Assembly (NCBI RefSeq): GCF_025420485.1
Contig: NZ_JAOEFD010000012.1
Span: forward strand, 1 to 64,000
Reading direction: 5' to 3'
DNA length: 64,000 bases
Origin: Nesterenkonia marinintestina
GTDB taxonomy: Bacteria; Actinomycetota; Actinomycetes; Actinomycetales; Micrococcaceae
The translations under genes were made by a program, and so were the position numbers. Shown piece after piece: positions 46,405 through 54,885 of this stretch. Numbering within the stretch: the first letter of the stretch is position 1; each line of letters starts with the position of its first letter. A model generated the notes under the pieces. It had not been told where the DNA came from and made no database searches. It was given only the letters and a program-made list of their open reading frames with translations.

Positions 46405-47596
46405 GCCGCGCCTGCGTGCCGACGTGCCGGAGCTCACGCTGCGGCGTCTGCGGGAGGAGCTCACCGCATCGACGGAGCCGATCACCGCGGCCCGCATCGC
46501 GGAGACCGTCCGCAGCTGCGGAATGGCGCTGGGCTCTGAGACGACGCAGCAGCTGGTGCGCAGCCTGCGCGACGAGCTCGTCGGACTCGGCCCCCTCCAA
46601 CGGTTCGTGGAGTCTCCGGGGATCACCGACGTCCTGGTGGATCCGCGGCGGAGGCTGTGGACCGACGGCGCCGAGGGGCTGAGGGACACCGGCGTCCGGC
46701 TGCGCGACGAGGAGCAGGTGCGTGGTCTGGCGCGGCGGCTGATCTCCGCCTCGGGCGGCCGGCTGGACGAGGGGAGTCCGTGCGCCGACGGACGCCTCGG
46801 CGACTGCCGCATCCACGCCGTCATACCACCGGTGGCGGTCGGCGGCACCATGATCTCGGTCCGCGTCTCTCGAAGCTCCAGCGCATCCCTCGAGGACCTC
46901 GCCGAGCGGTGGGAGGCGGCGGACCTCTGGCTCGACCTCATCGCAGGCGTGGTGGACGCACGACTGAACGTGCTCATCAGCGGCGCCACCGGGAGCGGGA
47001 AGACGAGCCTGCTGGCCGCCATGCTGGCCCGCTGCGCCCCGGAGGAGCGTCTGGTGATCGTGGAGGACACCGCCGAGCTGCGTCCGGACCATCCGCATAC
47101 GGTGCACCTGCAGGGGCGGCAGGGGAATGTGGAGGGGGCCGGCCGCATCGAGATGGGCCATCTGGTCCGGCAGACGCTGCGCATGCGGCCCGATCGGCTG
47201 ATCGTGGGGGAGTGCCGCGGGGCCGAGCTCAGGGACTTCCTCACAGCGATGAACACGGGACACCAGGGAGCCGGGGGCACGGTGCACGCGAACTCCCCGG
47301 AGGGTGTGCCGGCAAGGCTGATCGCGATGGGTGCCCTGGCCGGACTCACGCCGGAGGCGGTGGCCCTCCAGGCCTCGGCGGCGGTCGACCTCGTCGTCCA
47401 CGTGGCCCGGCGGGGCGATCGTCGCATGCCCGTCGCCGCGTCCATGGTCGGCCATGACGAGGGTCGGCTCACCACCGTCCCCGTGCTGCACCGGGACCAG
47501 GAGGGCCGGTACTGCCGCGGACCCGGTTGGGAGCCGCTGAGCGCCCGGCTTCGAGGACGCGCCGCCGGAGAGCCGCGACACCGGGAGCAGGCGTGA
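46397..47596 (+). CDS. tadA: TadA/CpaF pilus-assembly ATPase
   Basis: The 399-residue protein is a type II/IV secretion ATPase. Walker A is LISGATGSGKTSLLAAML, the Asp box LVIVEDTAELRPDHP, Walker B RPDRLIVGECRGAELRDFL, and the His box ends GAGGTVHANSPEG. It powers Flp/Tad pilus assembly from the cytoplasmic face. It corresponds to the subgroup usually found beside a DEAD/DEAH helicase in actinobacteria (heli_sec_ATPase), which is encoded at 54886-57066 here. It overlaps ssd and tadB. Confidence 0.95.
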   Translation: MAEPRLRADVPELTLRRLREELTASTEPITAARIAETVRSCGMALGSETTQQLVRSLRDELVGLGPLQRFVESPGITDVLVDPRRRLWTDGAEGLRDTGVRLRDEEQVRGLARRLISASGGRLDEGSPCADGRLGDCRIHAVIPPVAVGGTMISVRVSRSSSASLEDLAERWEAADLWLDLIAGVVDARLNVLISGATGSGKTSLLAAMLARCAPEERLVIVEDTAELRPDHPHTVHLQGRQGNVEGAGRIEMGHLVRQTLRMRPDRLIVGECRGAELRDFLTAMNTGHQGAGGTVHANSPEGVPARLIAMGALAGLTPEAVALQASAAVDLVVHVARRGDRRMPVAASMVGHDEGRLTTVPVLHRDQEGRYCRGPGWEPLSARLRGRAAGEPRHREQA

Positions 47597-48450
47597 CGGC
47601 GGGTGTGATCCTGGCTTTCCTGGGGCTGTCGGCGGCCGTCGGTCTCCTGGCGGCGGCCGAGCGCGGGACGGGGTGGGCCGCCGACACGTCCTCGCCGCGT
47701 GTCCTCCGAGCCGCACGGCGGATCCGAGACCGCCGTGGATCACGGTTGGATGCGGAGGCCGTGCGACGCGACTCGGCGCAGCTGCTGCGGCAGCTCTCCG
47801 CACTGCTGCAGGCCGGACGGGGCGTCGACCAGGCCTGGGGAGACCTCCATGCGCACTGGTCGCAGCGTCGGCCCGATCATCCGATCGTAAGGCTGTGCGC
47901 CCACGCCGCCGCCGGCGATCGCACCGGCCGGGGCGGGGAAGAGGGCCTGCGCAGCTTCCTGCGTGCTCAGGAGGAGCACCCGGTCCGCCCCGTCGCCGAC
48001 CTGGCGTTCGGTTCCGGGCCGGTCCGGGGCGTCGTCGATGGGGGCAGGGATGCCTCGGAGGACCGGGAGGAGGAGCGCCTGATGACCCGTTCAGCGGCTC
48101 AGGAGCTGAACCGCACAGTGCATCGGCTCACGGGGGTCGCGACTCTGTCCGCCCGGACCGGGGCTCCCCTGTCACGGCTGGTGGAGCAGATCGCGGGCGC
48201 GGCCGACGACGCGGCCGAACTCCATGCCCAGGTGCGCACGGCGGCGGCCGGGCCCCGCCTGACCCAGACCATCCTGTCGCTGCTGCCGGTCGGAGGGGCG
48301 GTGATAGGTCAGCTGATCGGTGCCGACGCCGCCGCAGCCCTGTTCGGCACCGCACTGGGCCGAGGCTGTCTCCTGGTCGGCGGGCTGCTGATGTCCCTGG
48401 GCTGGTGGTGGAGCGCCAGGATGATCACCCGGGTGGTGGAGCATGTCTGA
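47593..48450 (+). CDS. tadB: TadB-like pilus inner-membrane protein
   Basis: The GTG at 47593, overlapping the tadA stop (GTGA), gives 285 residues. The N-terminal segment VILAFLGLSAAVGLLAAAER and two C-terminal helices (ILSLLPVGGAVIGQLIGA, then GCLLVGGLLMSLGWWW) flank a T2SSF-like soluble domain with LLRQLSALLQAGRGVDQAW. It forms the membrane platform together with TadC. It is shorter than well-studied TadB proteins, as is normal for this actinobacterial subgroup. Confidence 0.85.
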   Translation: MTAGVILAFLGLSAAVGLLAAAERGTGWAADTSSPRVLRAARRIRDRRGSRLDAEAVRRDSAQLLRQLSALLQAGRGVDQAWGDLHAHWSQRRPDHPIVRLCAHAAAGDRTGRGGEEGLRSFLRAQEEHPVRPVADLAFGSGPVRGVVDGGRDASEDREEERLMTRSAAQELNRTVHRLTGVATLSARTGAPLSRLVEQIAGAADDAAELHAQVRTAAAGPRLTQTILSLLPVGGAVIGQLIGADAAAALFGTALGRGCLLVGGLLMSLGWWWSARMITRVVEHV

Positions 48451-48949
48451 GCCCCGTGCGAACGGATTCCGGCGGCGTCGGGAGGACGGCGCTCGGACGG
48501 AGGACTGCGACGTCGACGCCGCCATGCTCCTGGACCTCACCGGTGCGCTGCTCAGCGCCGGCGTCGGCGTGGAGGCCGCATTGGAACGGCTCGCCGCCAC
48601 CGTCCCCGGCGCCGAACCACTGGCGGGGGTCCATCGGTCCTTGGCCGCGGGCGCCGACTGGGCCACGGCCTGGTCCGGCCTCGACGTCGAGGGCCGGTCC
48701 GCTCAGCAGCTGGGGGCGTTCGCCGATCAGCTGGCCTTCGCCCATTCCACCGGTGCGCCCACCGCCGAGCTGCTCGAGGTGGGCGCCCGGCAGCTGCGGA
48801 CCGAGCGGCGTCACGGGGCCGAACGGGCCGCCGCTCAGCTGGGGGTGAAGATGGTGCTGCCGCTGGGGGCCTGCTATCTGCCGGCATTCGTGCTCATCGG
48901 CGTGGTGCCGGTCGCCCTGGGCCTGCTGCCGGGAGCACTCGACATGTGA
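48443..48949 (+). CDS. tadC: TadC-like pilus inner-membrane protein
   Basis: The 168-residue product has a T2SSF-like domain beginning DAAMLLDLTGALLSAGVGVE and ends with a hydrophobic hairpin (VLPLGACYLPAFVLIGVVPV). It overlaps tadB by 8 bp. It is the last gene of the rightward half of the locus. The pilin genes that normally follow directly are found downstream in the opposite direction, beyond a convergent glycosyltransferase gene. Confidence 0.85.
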   Translation: MSEPRANGFRRRREDGARTEDCDVDAAMLLDLTGALLSAGVGVEAALERLAATVPGAEPLAGVHRSLAAGADWATAWSGLDVEGRSAQQLGAFADQLAFAHSTGAPTAELLEVGARQLRTERRHGAERAAAQLGVKMVLPLGACYLPAFVLIGVVPVALGLLPGALDM

Positions 48950-48991
48950 GACTCCGACGCGTGCTCCGTGCCGCATCTCGTCCCCTCCGGA

Positions 48992-50266
48992 CTACGCCGT
49001 CGGTTCGGGCCACCCCACCAGGGCTGCGATCTCCGCCGCCGCGGCGCCCGGACCGTCGACGTCGCGCAGCTCGGCGGCCATCGCCGCGGCCCGTCCGCGC
49101 ATCCGGTCATCGGTCAGCGCCTCTGAGACCAGCACCGACCAATCGGCACGGCGGGCCCGCCGCGGACCCACGAGCCGAGCCGACCCGTAGTCGACGCAGC
49201 GCTGCACGTTGAACCGCTGCTCCATCTGCAGGGGTATCCCGATGAACGGCCAACCCTGCGTGCTCGAATTCTGCACCGTGCCCTCACCGCCGTGGGTCAC
49301 CGCCAGGTCGACCGCATCCCCCAACCGATCTGCCGGGAGCCAGTCGGTGACGTGGACGTTCTCCGGAAGCCCGGCGACGTCGTCATCGCGGAGGTGGGCG
49401 CGCACCGGGGCGAGCACCTGACACGGCGCATCGCCGAGCCCGCGCAGCACCGAGAGGACCAGGTCACGACCTCCCGACGAGCCGACCGCGAAGTACACCA
49501 GAGGCTCTGCGGCCGCGGCCAGCTCGTCGACGAGGGCAGGCACTCGGCCGGGCAGCGACGCGAAGACCGGTCCGACCACCCGGTACGAGGCGGGCAGGTC
49601 GACACCCGCCGGCAGCAGATGCTCGGCGGTGGTGATCAGATTCAGATCGGCGTCCAGAGCGTGGAGCGCCGTCGTCGGCAGTCGGACTCCGTGGAAGCGG
49701 GCCACCCGTGGGAAGGACCGCGGCACCAGCGGGATCTTAGGACCCGCGGTGCGTGCGATTCCGGCCAGGACCTCATCGACCAGTGCGGCTCCGCGTGTGC
49801 TCCGCGGCATCAGCCCGGTGCGGCGCATGGCCGTGACATGGGCGACCGAATACGCGAACGGCTTCACGAAGACCAGGGGCACGCACTCGGCGCGTGCGGA
49901 GATCAGCTGGCTCAGGGTCGTGCCGATGACCACCGCCGAGGCGCCCAGCTCACGGATCAGGGCCCGTTCGGAGGTGACCCGTCGGCCCAACATCTCTTCG
50001 CTGAACGGGTGGCGGACTCCGCGCCCCTGATCCAGGGCCAGCAGCTGATCCGCCTCCCGATCGGTGAGCTCCGGGTCCAGCAGGGTCAGCTCGAAGCCGG
50101 CATCGGTGATCACCGAGGCGTATCTGTGCGAGTAGCCCATGAAGTGACACCGCACACCGTCCGGCATGCGTCGAGCGACTTCGATACCCCGTGTGACCTC
50201 CGCCAGGTTGAACGTCTCCGGTGCGAAGAGCACCGTACGATCAGGGTCTTCAGCCTGGTCGGTCAT
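48992..50266 (-). CDS. UDP-glycosyltransferase-like protein (MGT/GT1 family)
   Basis: The 424-residue protein is GT-B-like. VLFAPETFNLAEVTRGIEVA begins the acceptor domain, and the donor domain contains LVYFAVGSSGGRDLVL, VHVTDWLPADRL and the HGG motif in LAVTHGGEGTVQNSSTQGWP. Such enzymes transfer sugar from a nucleotide donor to lipids, macrolides or other small acceptors. It ends the leftward gene set after the TadE genes and the monooxygenase. Glycosylation of pilin or another surface molecule is a possibility, but pilin glycosylation by GT1 enzymes is not established here. Confidence 0.82.
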   Translation of the reverse strand: MTDQAEDPDRTVLFAPETFNLAEVTRGIEVARRMPDGVRCHFMGYSHRYASVITDAGFELTLLDPELTDREADQLLALDQGRGVRHPFSEEMLGRRVTSERALIRELGASAVVIGTTLSQLISARAECVPLVFVKPFAYSVAHVTAMRRTGLMPRSTRGAALVDEVLAGIARTAGPKIPLVPRSFPRVARFHGVRLPTTALHALDADLNLITTAEHLLPAGVDLPASYRVVGPVFASLPGRVPALVDELAAAAEPLVYFAVGSSGGRDLVLSVLRGLGDAPCQVLAPVRAHLRDDDVAGLPENVHVTDWLPADRLGDAVDLAVTHGGEGTVQNSSTQGWPFIGIPLQMEQRFNVQRCVDYGSARLVGPRRARRADWSVLVSEALTDDRMRGRAAAMAAELRDVDGPGAAAAEIAALVGWPEPTA

Positions 50267-50278
50267 CGCCGCACCGGC

Positions 50279-50584
50279 TCAGTCCGGCCGCAGGGGAGAG
50301 CCCGTCACGTCGAATCCGCGCCCGTCCATCTGCCCGGTGAGCAGCGGCATGGCCTCCGCGATCGCGGCGCGCACCGACGGCAGCTGAAGCGACTCCCGGT
50401 GTGCCTCCGCCGATTCCCACAGTTCCGCGACGCACACCGTGTCAGGTCGCTCCGGGTCGGCCCCGACCTCATAGGACAGGCACCCGGCCTCGGCCATATC
50501 CGGATTCGACCGGGTCAGGATCGCGACGACCTCATCCAGGTGTCCGGCCCGGACCTCCAGAGAGCCCATATGCGCGTAGGTCAT
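50279..50584 (-). CDS. Antibiotic biosynthesis monooxygenase (ABM) domain protein
   Basis: The ATG at 50584 gives 101 residues of a single ABM ferredoxin-like fold: YAHMGSLEVRAGHLDEVVAI, then CLSYEVGADPERPDTVCVAE and LWESAEAHRESLQLPSV. The family includes quinol monooxygenases and heme-degrading enzymes; the substrate is unknown. It lies 12 bp before the glycosyltransferase gene and may share its transcript. Upstream in-frame starts lie too far from the family sequence. Confidence 0.85.
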   Translation of the reverse strand: MTYAHMGSLEVRAGHLDEVVAILTRSNPDMAEAGCLSYEVGADPERPDTVCVAELWESAEAHRESLQLPSVRAAIAEAMPLLTGQMDGRGFDVTGSPLRPD

Positions 50585-50640
50585 GGTCGAAGCGTACGAC
50601 CGGTCCTCGCGGAACAGAAGATCTCCCGGCCGCGATCGCA

Positions 50641-51063
50641 TCACCCGTCGGACGCCTCCGGAGGACCCGCCCGTGAGAGGGCCCGTGCGGGAAGGTCCGG
50701 GGCCGGCACGGCGTCAGGGACGAAGGCGATGCGCTCGCCGACGTCGACGACGACCTCCACCGTCAGCTCCGTGTCGTACTCCCCGCCGGCCTCACAGCTG
50801 ACCACCTGCGCTCCGCCGCGTCGGGCCGTATCCTCGGCGACTGAACAGGGGCTTCCCGGCGCTATGCCCCTGGCGGAATCGGCCGCCGCCACGGCTGAGA
50901 GATCGGCCGCACGGGCCGCCTGTTCGGCCGCGCCGTGGGCCGCACCGAGCACGTGGACCAGGCCCAGCAGGACCATCAGCACCGAGGTCAGCGCGAGCGC
51001 GAGGACCGTCCCGGAGCCCTCGTCGAGGGGGTCTCCGATGCGGAGGCGGGGTCGCAGCGTCAT
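50641..51063 (-). CDS. TadE-like pilus protein of the helicase/secretion neighbourhood type
   Basis: The 140-residue product has a hydrophobic N-terminal helix, GTVLALALTSVLMVLLGLVH (about 18-37), followed by HGAAEQAARAADLSAVAAAD, a pattern seen in the TadE-like proteins beside the Tad ATPase and helicase in actinobacteria. Two cysteines (PCSV and VSCEAG) may form a disulfide outside the cell. It lies 3 bp after TadE. Confidence 0.8.
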   Translation of the reverse strand: MTLRPRLRIGDPLDEGSGTVLALALTSVLMVLLGLVHVLGAAHGAAEQAARAADLSAVAAADSARGIAPGSPCSVAEDTARRGGAQVVSCEAGGEYDTELTVEVVVDVGERIAFVPDAVPAPDLPARALSRAGPPEASDG

Positions 51064-51066
51064 CGT

Positions 51067-51465
51067 TCATCGACCTCCGTCGGGTCGGATCCGCTCGGTG
51101 CGCACCGCGGCCTCGGCCGACTGTGCGGCCGACAGCTCCACCACGCCCAGGAGCCGGACCGGGCGGGTCCCGGTCACCCGGACGTACTCGCCGTCCTCGA
51201 CGACGTCGAAGCTCGCCCCGTCGGTGAGTCCGCGCTGGGCGATTCGCAGCGCCTGCTGCGGCTCCTCGCCTCTGGCGATCTCACGCGCCGCAGCACGGAC
51301 GCCCTCCTCGAGGGAGACCTGCCCGGCGGCGTGGACGCCCAGTCCGAGCACCAGGGCCAGCACCATCAGCACCGCCGGCAGTGCGAGCGCGAACTCCGCA
51401 CTGACCGAGCCGGTCTCCGAGGTCTGCCGCTCCGCCCGGACCGGACGTCCCACCTGACCGGACAT
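51067..51465 (-). CDS. tadE: TadE family minor pilin
   Basis: The 132-residue protein has a prepilin-like N-terminus, SETGSVSAEFALALPAVLMV, with a Glu about five residues into the hydrophobic helix, as in TadE-type pseudopilins processed by the TadV peptidase. The rest is an extracellular domain. It lies 5 bp after the DUF4244 pilin gene. No prepilin peptidase gene is in this window. Confidence 0.85.
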   Translation of the reverse strand: MSGQVGRPVRAERQTSETGSVSAEFALALPAVLMVLALVLGLGVHAAGQVSLEEGVRAAAREIARGEEPQQALRIAQRGLTDGASFDVVEDGEYVRVTGTRPVRLLGVVELSAAQSAEAAVRTERIRPDGGR

Positions 51466-51470
51466 TCCGG

Positions 51471-51662
51471 TCAGGAGCCCGCGCTGAGTGCCGTCTCGAC
51501 CAGGGAGGACAGCATCGACTGCACCTCACCGGAGGAGAGCACGGCCACCAGCAGGCCGGCGAAGCCGACGGCGGCGAGCATGACGATGCCGTACTCGGCG
51601 GTCGCCAGACCCTCCTCCTCGCGGTGCAGGTCCGTCGGCCTCGGCAGGGATCGATCGACCAT
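51471..51662 (-). CDS. DUF4244 Flp-type pilin
   Basis: The ATG at 51662 has AAGGAG 6-7 bp upstream and gives 63 residues. A charged leader ends REEEG, and the hydrophobic helix LATAEYGIVMLAAVGFAGLL follows. Gly before the cleavage point and Glu at mature position 5 followed by Tyr are hallmarks of Flp pilins. It is probably the major pilin subunit. An upstream in-frame start would include a hairpin region and is not favoured. Confidence 0.88.
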   Translation of the reverse strand: MVDRSLPRPTDLHREEEGLATAEYGIVMLAAVGFAGLLVAVLSSGEVQSMLSSLVETALSAGS

Positions 51663-51680
51663 GGCAGGCTCCTTCATCTC

Positions 51681-51714
51681 GGTGGTCCGCCCCGCAGACG
51701 CGGGACGGACCACC
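51681..51714 (-). promoter_or_regulatory. Strong hairpin just upstream of the pilin gene
   Basis: Arms of 15 bp with one mismatch, GGTGGTCCGCCCCGC (51681-51695) and the matching sequence at 51700-51714, enclose the loop AGAC. It lies between the leftward metI and pilin genes. It may terminate the met operon or stabilise the pilin mRNA 5' end; a U tract is lacking. Confidence 0.6.
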
Positions 51715-51814
51715 GAGCCTGCCCGGATGGCACCACCCCGGGAACCCTGGGTCGCGGCACTGTGGAGTGCGGCTCAGGAACCCCGTCGGGGGCCGGTGCT
51801 GTGGAGGAGCCGAC

Positions 51815-52501
51815 TCAGCGGCGCATGACCTTCCGGGCGAGCATGTTGCCGACGATCTGCACCAGCTGGACCAGGATGATGATGACCACCACGGCCAGCC
51901 AGATCACCTCGGTGCGGAACCGCTGGTAGCCCTCCACGATGGCGAAGTTCCCGAGCCCGCCGCCGCCGATGATCCCTGCCATCGCGGACATGTCCGCCAG
52001 GGCGATGATCACGAACGTGAACCCGAGGATCAGCGGGCCCAGCGCCTCGGGCAGGATCACGGTGAGGATGATCCGGAACCGACCGGCTCCCATGGCTCGG
52101 GCCGCCTCGATGACGCCGGGGTCGATGGCGAACAGGTTCTGCTCCACGATGCGACCGATGGCGAAGGTCGAGGCCCAGATCATGCCGAAGATGACCGCCT
52201 GGTTGCCGATCCCCGTGCCGATCACCTGGATGGTCAGCGGCTGGATCGCCGCGACCAGGATGACGAACGGGATGGGACGGATCAGGTTGACCACGAAGTT
52301 CGTCAGCAGCCACATCGGCCGGTTCGCCAGAACCCCGCCGGAACGGGTCGTGTACAGGGTGACGCCGAGCAGCAGACCGATGAATCCGCCGATCAGGAAG
52401 CTGCCGGCCACCAGGTAGAGCGTCTCCCATGTGGCGGTGAGCAGCTCCGGACCGTAGTAGCCCCAGTCCAGCTCCCGGTAGGCGTCGACGATGCCGATCA
52501 T
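51815..52501 (-). CDS. metI: Methionine ABC transporter permease
   Basis: The 228-residue protein has about five to six membrane helices and the permease coupling segment in EAARAMGAGRFRIILTVILP. FVVNLIRPIPFVILVAAIQP is characteristic of MetI. It forms the membrane channel for D- and L-methionine with MetN and MetQ. The start overlaps the metN stop by 4 bp (ATGA). Confidence 0.95.
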   Translation of the reverse strand: MIGIVDAYRELDWGYYGPELLTATWETLYLVAGSFLIGGFIGLLLGVTLYTTRSGGVLANRPMWLLTNFVVNLIRPIPFVILVAAIQPLTIQVIGTGIGNQAVIFGMIWASTFAIGRIVEQNLFAIDPGVIEAARAMGAGRFRIILTVILPEALGPLILGFTFVIIALADMSAMAGIIGGGGLGNFAIVEGYQRFRTEVIWLAVVVIIILVQLVQIVGNMLARKVMRR

Positions 52502-53547
52502 GCCTGAACCTCCCTGACCTGACCGACGCCGCGCAGCTCGACGACGAAGCCCTCCACCGCATCGGCCGCGCCCTCGACGGCGAGTGTGAGCAGCCCGTAG
52601 GACGAGGACTTGGTGGTGCTCAGTCCGCCGTGGACGATCTCGAAGCTCACCCCGTGGTTCGCCGCAGACCCCAGCACTCGGCCGACTCCGCCGGCGTCGG
52701 CCAGCGAGACCGTCACCAGCCGTCCCGCCGTGTGCCGCCGGATCCGCGCGAGGTCGTCCGCATCGGGCCGGTCCTTCAGCGCGGTGGCCACGAAGCTGCC
52801 CTCCCCGTCCCCGGGATCGGAGAACAGGTCGTGGGCGGTGCCCGTCTCGATGATCCGCCCCGAATCCATCACTGCGACGCGGTCGGCGATCGAGCGGATG
52901 ACCTCCATCTCATGGGTGATCGCCACGATGGTGATCCCCAGCTCCTCATTGGCTCGGCGCAGCAGGCGCAGCACCTCCGTGGTGGTGGCCGGGTCCAGGG
53001 CGGAGGTCGACTCGTCGGCGAGCAGGATGTCGGGCTCGGCGGCCAGGGCGCGGGCGATGCCGACCCGCTGCTTCTGGCCGCCGGAGAGCTGCTCCGGATA
53101 GTGGCCCGCCTTGTCGGACAGGCCGACGAACTCCAGCAGCTCGGTCACTCGGGCGTCCCGCTCGGAGCGGGACCAGCCGGCCACCTTCAGCGGGTAGGCC
53201 ACGTTGCCGGCCACGTTCCGCGAGGTGAACAGGTTGAACTGCTGGAACACCATGCCGATCCGTGCCCGCAGCTTCGGCAGCCGCCGCTCCGAGAGGCGTG
53301 AGACCTCCAGGCCGAGCACGGTCACCGTTCCGGAGGTCGGCTTCTCCAGCCCGTTGATCATCCGGATCAGGGTGGACTTGCCGGCGCCGGAGAAGCCGAT
53401 CACGCCGAAGACCTCACCGCGGTCGACGCCGAAGCTGACATCGTCGACCGCGGTGACCGCCGCGGCACCCTTCCCGTAGACGCGGGAGACCCCGCTGAAC
53501 TCGATGAGCCGATCCGTCGACGCCTCGGCGGTCACCGTCCGGGTCAC
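52498..53547 (-). CDS. metN: Methionine ABC transporter ATP-binding protein
   Basis: The 349-residue protein has Walker A GFSGAGKSTLIRMING, signature LSGGQKQRVGIARALA and Walker B ILLADESTSALDP. The C-terminal NIL domain (about 265-349) binds methionine and inhibits transport when internal methionine is high. It overlaps both metQ and metI, so the three are one operon. Confidence 0.96.
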   Translation of the reverse strand: MTRTVTAEASTDRLIEFSGVSRVYGKGAAAVTAVDDVSFGVDRGEVFGVIGFSGAGKSTLIRMINGLEKPTSGTVTVLGLEVSRLSERRLPKLRARIGMVFQQFNLFTSRNVAGNVAYPLKVAGWSRSERDARVTELLEFVGLSDKAGHYPEQLSGGQKQRVGIARALAAEPDILLADESTSALDPATTTEVLRLLRRANEELGITIVAITHEMEVIRSIADRVAVMDSGRIIETGTAHDLFSDPGDGEGSFVATALKDRPDADDLARIRRHTAGRLVTVSLADAGGVGRVLGSAANHGVSFEIVHGGLSTTKSSSYGLLTLAVEGAADAVEGFVVELRGVGQVREVQA

Positions 53548-54464
53548 CGGTCGTCCTCGCCGCTGAGGAAGTCCTCGTACTCCTCGGAGGCGTCCCGGAT
53601 CTCCTCGGAGGAGGCGTCCACCGGCACGGAGGTGTCGCCGGAGACCTCCTGGGCGGACTCGAGGATGCGCTCGTCGTGGTAGAGCTCGAACAGCTCGAGC
53701 AGCCGCTCGTCCTCGGCGTCCTCGGACCGGACCACGAAGCCGTTGGAGTACGGGAAGGCCTCGGCGTCCTCCGGGTCGTCCTGGGTGAGCGCGTCCTCCT
53801 GCGGGTTCAGCCCCGCGTCGTTGGCGAAGCTGTTGTTGATCACCGCCCCCTCGACCGACTGCAGCGCGTTGACGGTCTGCGCGGCGTCGATGGGCTCGAC
53901 CTCGATCAGGGAGGCTCCCTCATCGATGTCGGCCGGGCGCGGCTGCGGGACGTCCTCGGTCAGTTCGAGCAGGTCCGCCGAGGCGAGCATCAGGATGGCG
54001 CGGGCCTGGTTGATCTCATCGTTGGGGATGGCCACGGTGTCGCCGTCCTGGAGGTCCTCCACCTCGTCGTACTCCTCGGAGTACAGCGGCAGCGGTACGG
54101 CCTCGGTGGTGGCGACCATGGTCAGGTCGTCGTCGTTGTTGACGTTGTAGTCGGCCAGGTAGGCGATGTGCTGGAACCAGTTGGCGTCGAGGTCGCCGTT
54201 GGCCAGGGCCGGGTTCGGCTGGTTGAAGTCGCCGAAGTTGACGATCTCCACGTCGATCCCGAGCTCCTCCCGGGCCAGCTCCGCGAACTCCTGGTTGGTC
54301 TCGTCCTGGTTCGTCACGCCGATGCGGACGGTCTCGTCGTCGCCTGGGTCTCCGTCGCCGTTCCCGCCGTCGCCGCAGGAGGCGAGTCCCAGGGTCAGGG
54401 CGGTCAGGGTGGCGACGACGGCGGTGCGGCGGCGGGCGGCTGCGGGGCGTCCGATGATGGGCAT
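53544..54464 (-). CDS. metQ: Methionine-binding lipoprotein
   Basis: The 306-residue protein has a signal peptide ending in the lipobox LASC (cysteine about 30). The MetQ/NlpA fold follows, with VNFGDFNQPNPALANGDLDA, NWFQHIAYLADYN and PNDEINQARAILML. The mature part is exceptionally acidic, in keeping with an extracytoplasmic protein of a salt- or alkali-tolerant bacterium. It captures methionine outside the membrane. GAAGGAG is 7 bp before the ATG. Confidence 0.95.
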   Translation of the reverse strand: MPIIGRPAAARRRTAVVATLTALTLGLASCGDGGNGDGDPGDDETVRIGVTNQDETNQEFAELAREELGIDVEIVNFGDFNQPNPALANGDLDANWFQHIAYLADYNVNNDDDLTMVATTEAVPLPLYSEEYDEVEDLQDGDTVAIPNDEINQARAILMLASADLLELTEDVPQPRPADIDEGASLIEVEPIDAAQTVNALQSVEGAVINNSFANDAGLNPQEDALTQDDPEDAEAFPYSNGFVVRSEDAEDERLLELFELYHDERILESAQEVSGDTSVPVDASSEEIRDASEEYEDFLSGEDDR

Positions 54465-54885
54465 GGGTGTGCTCCTTCAGGGGTGGGCGCACCGAGGTGG
54501 GCGTCCTGGTCGGGGTGGCGACGAGGACGCGGCGATGCGCGGCCGGATGCCGACGGACCGGTGGCTCCGTCGGCGGGATGAGTGGGATGACGGTGAGGGG
54601 AGGCGCGGCCTCCCTGCGGGTGATCCTTCCTACGCTGCTCTTGCCCGCTCCATACAGGGCCGGTCGAGATCCGAGGGAGGCCGTCGTCCTCCCTGACCGG
54701 ACCCCGTCCACCGGGCCAGCAGCGGGCCGCTTCGTGATCCGAGACCACCCGTGAACATGGGGTTGGTGAGCGACCGGGACCGGATCGTCCTGGGGTGTGC
54801 CCCAAAGGTCGCTGCTCGTGAAGCTGGTTCCACTCTAGACGAGGGTCGTGCTCCCGCCCGCTTCTGTGACGCTGAGGCCCTCGTC
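54465..54885 (-). other. Long structured leader between helicase and metQ
   Basis: About 420 bp without a convincing gene. It contains five inverted repeats: CCGACGGA/TCCGTCGG (54550-54573), GGGAGGC/GCCTCCC (54598-54614), GGGAGG/CCTCCC (54675-54693), TGGGG/CCCCA (54791-54804) and AGACGAGGG/CCCTCGTCT (54837-54886, long loop). The last may end the helicase transcript. The rest may be a metQ leader. I could not fit it to the SAM-I or SAM-IV riboswitch consensus, because the GGCAACC core is absent. Confidence 0.5.

Noticed and set aside
43487-47803. Long minus-strand open frames opposite nth, NUDIX, ssd and tadA
   Set aside because: All lie antisense to genes with recognisable domains. Their products are rich in R, S, P and G without domains.
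54465-54885. SAM-I or SAM-IV riboswitch before metQ
   Set aside because: The GGCAACC core and the conserved pseudoknot sequences of these classes could not be found, so only a structured leader is reported.
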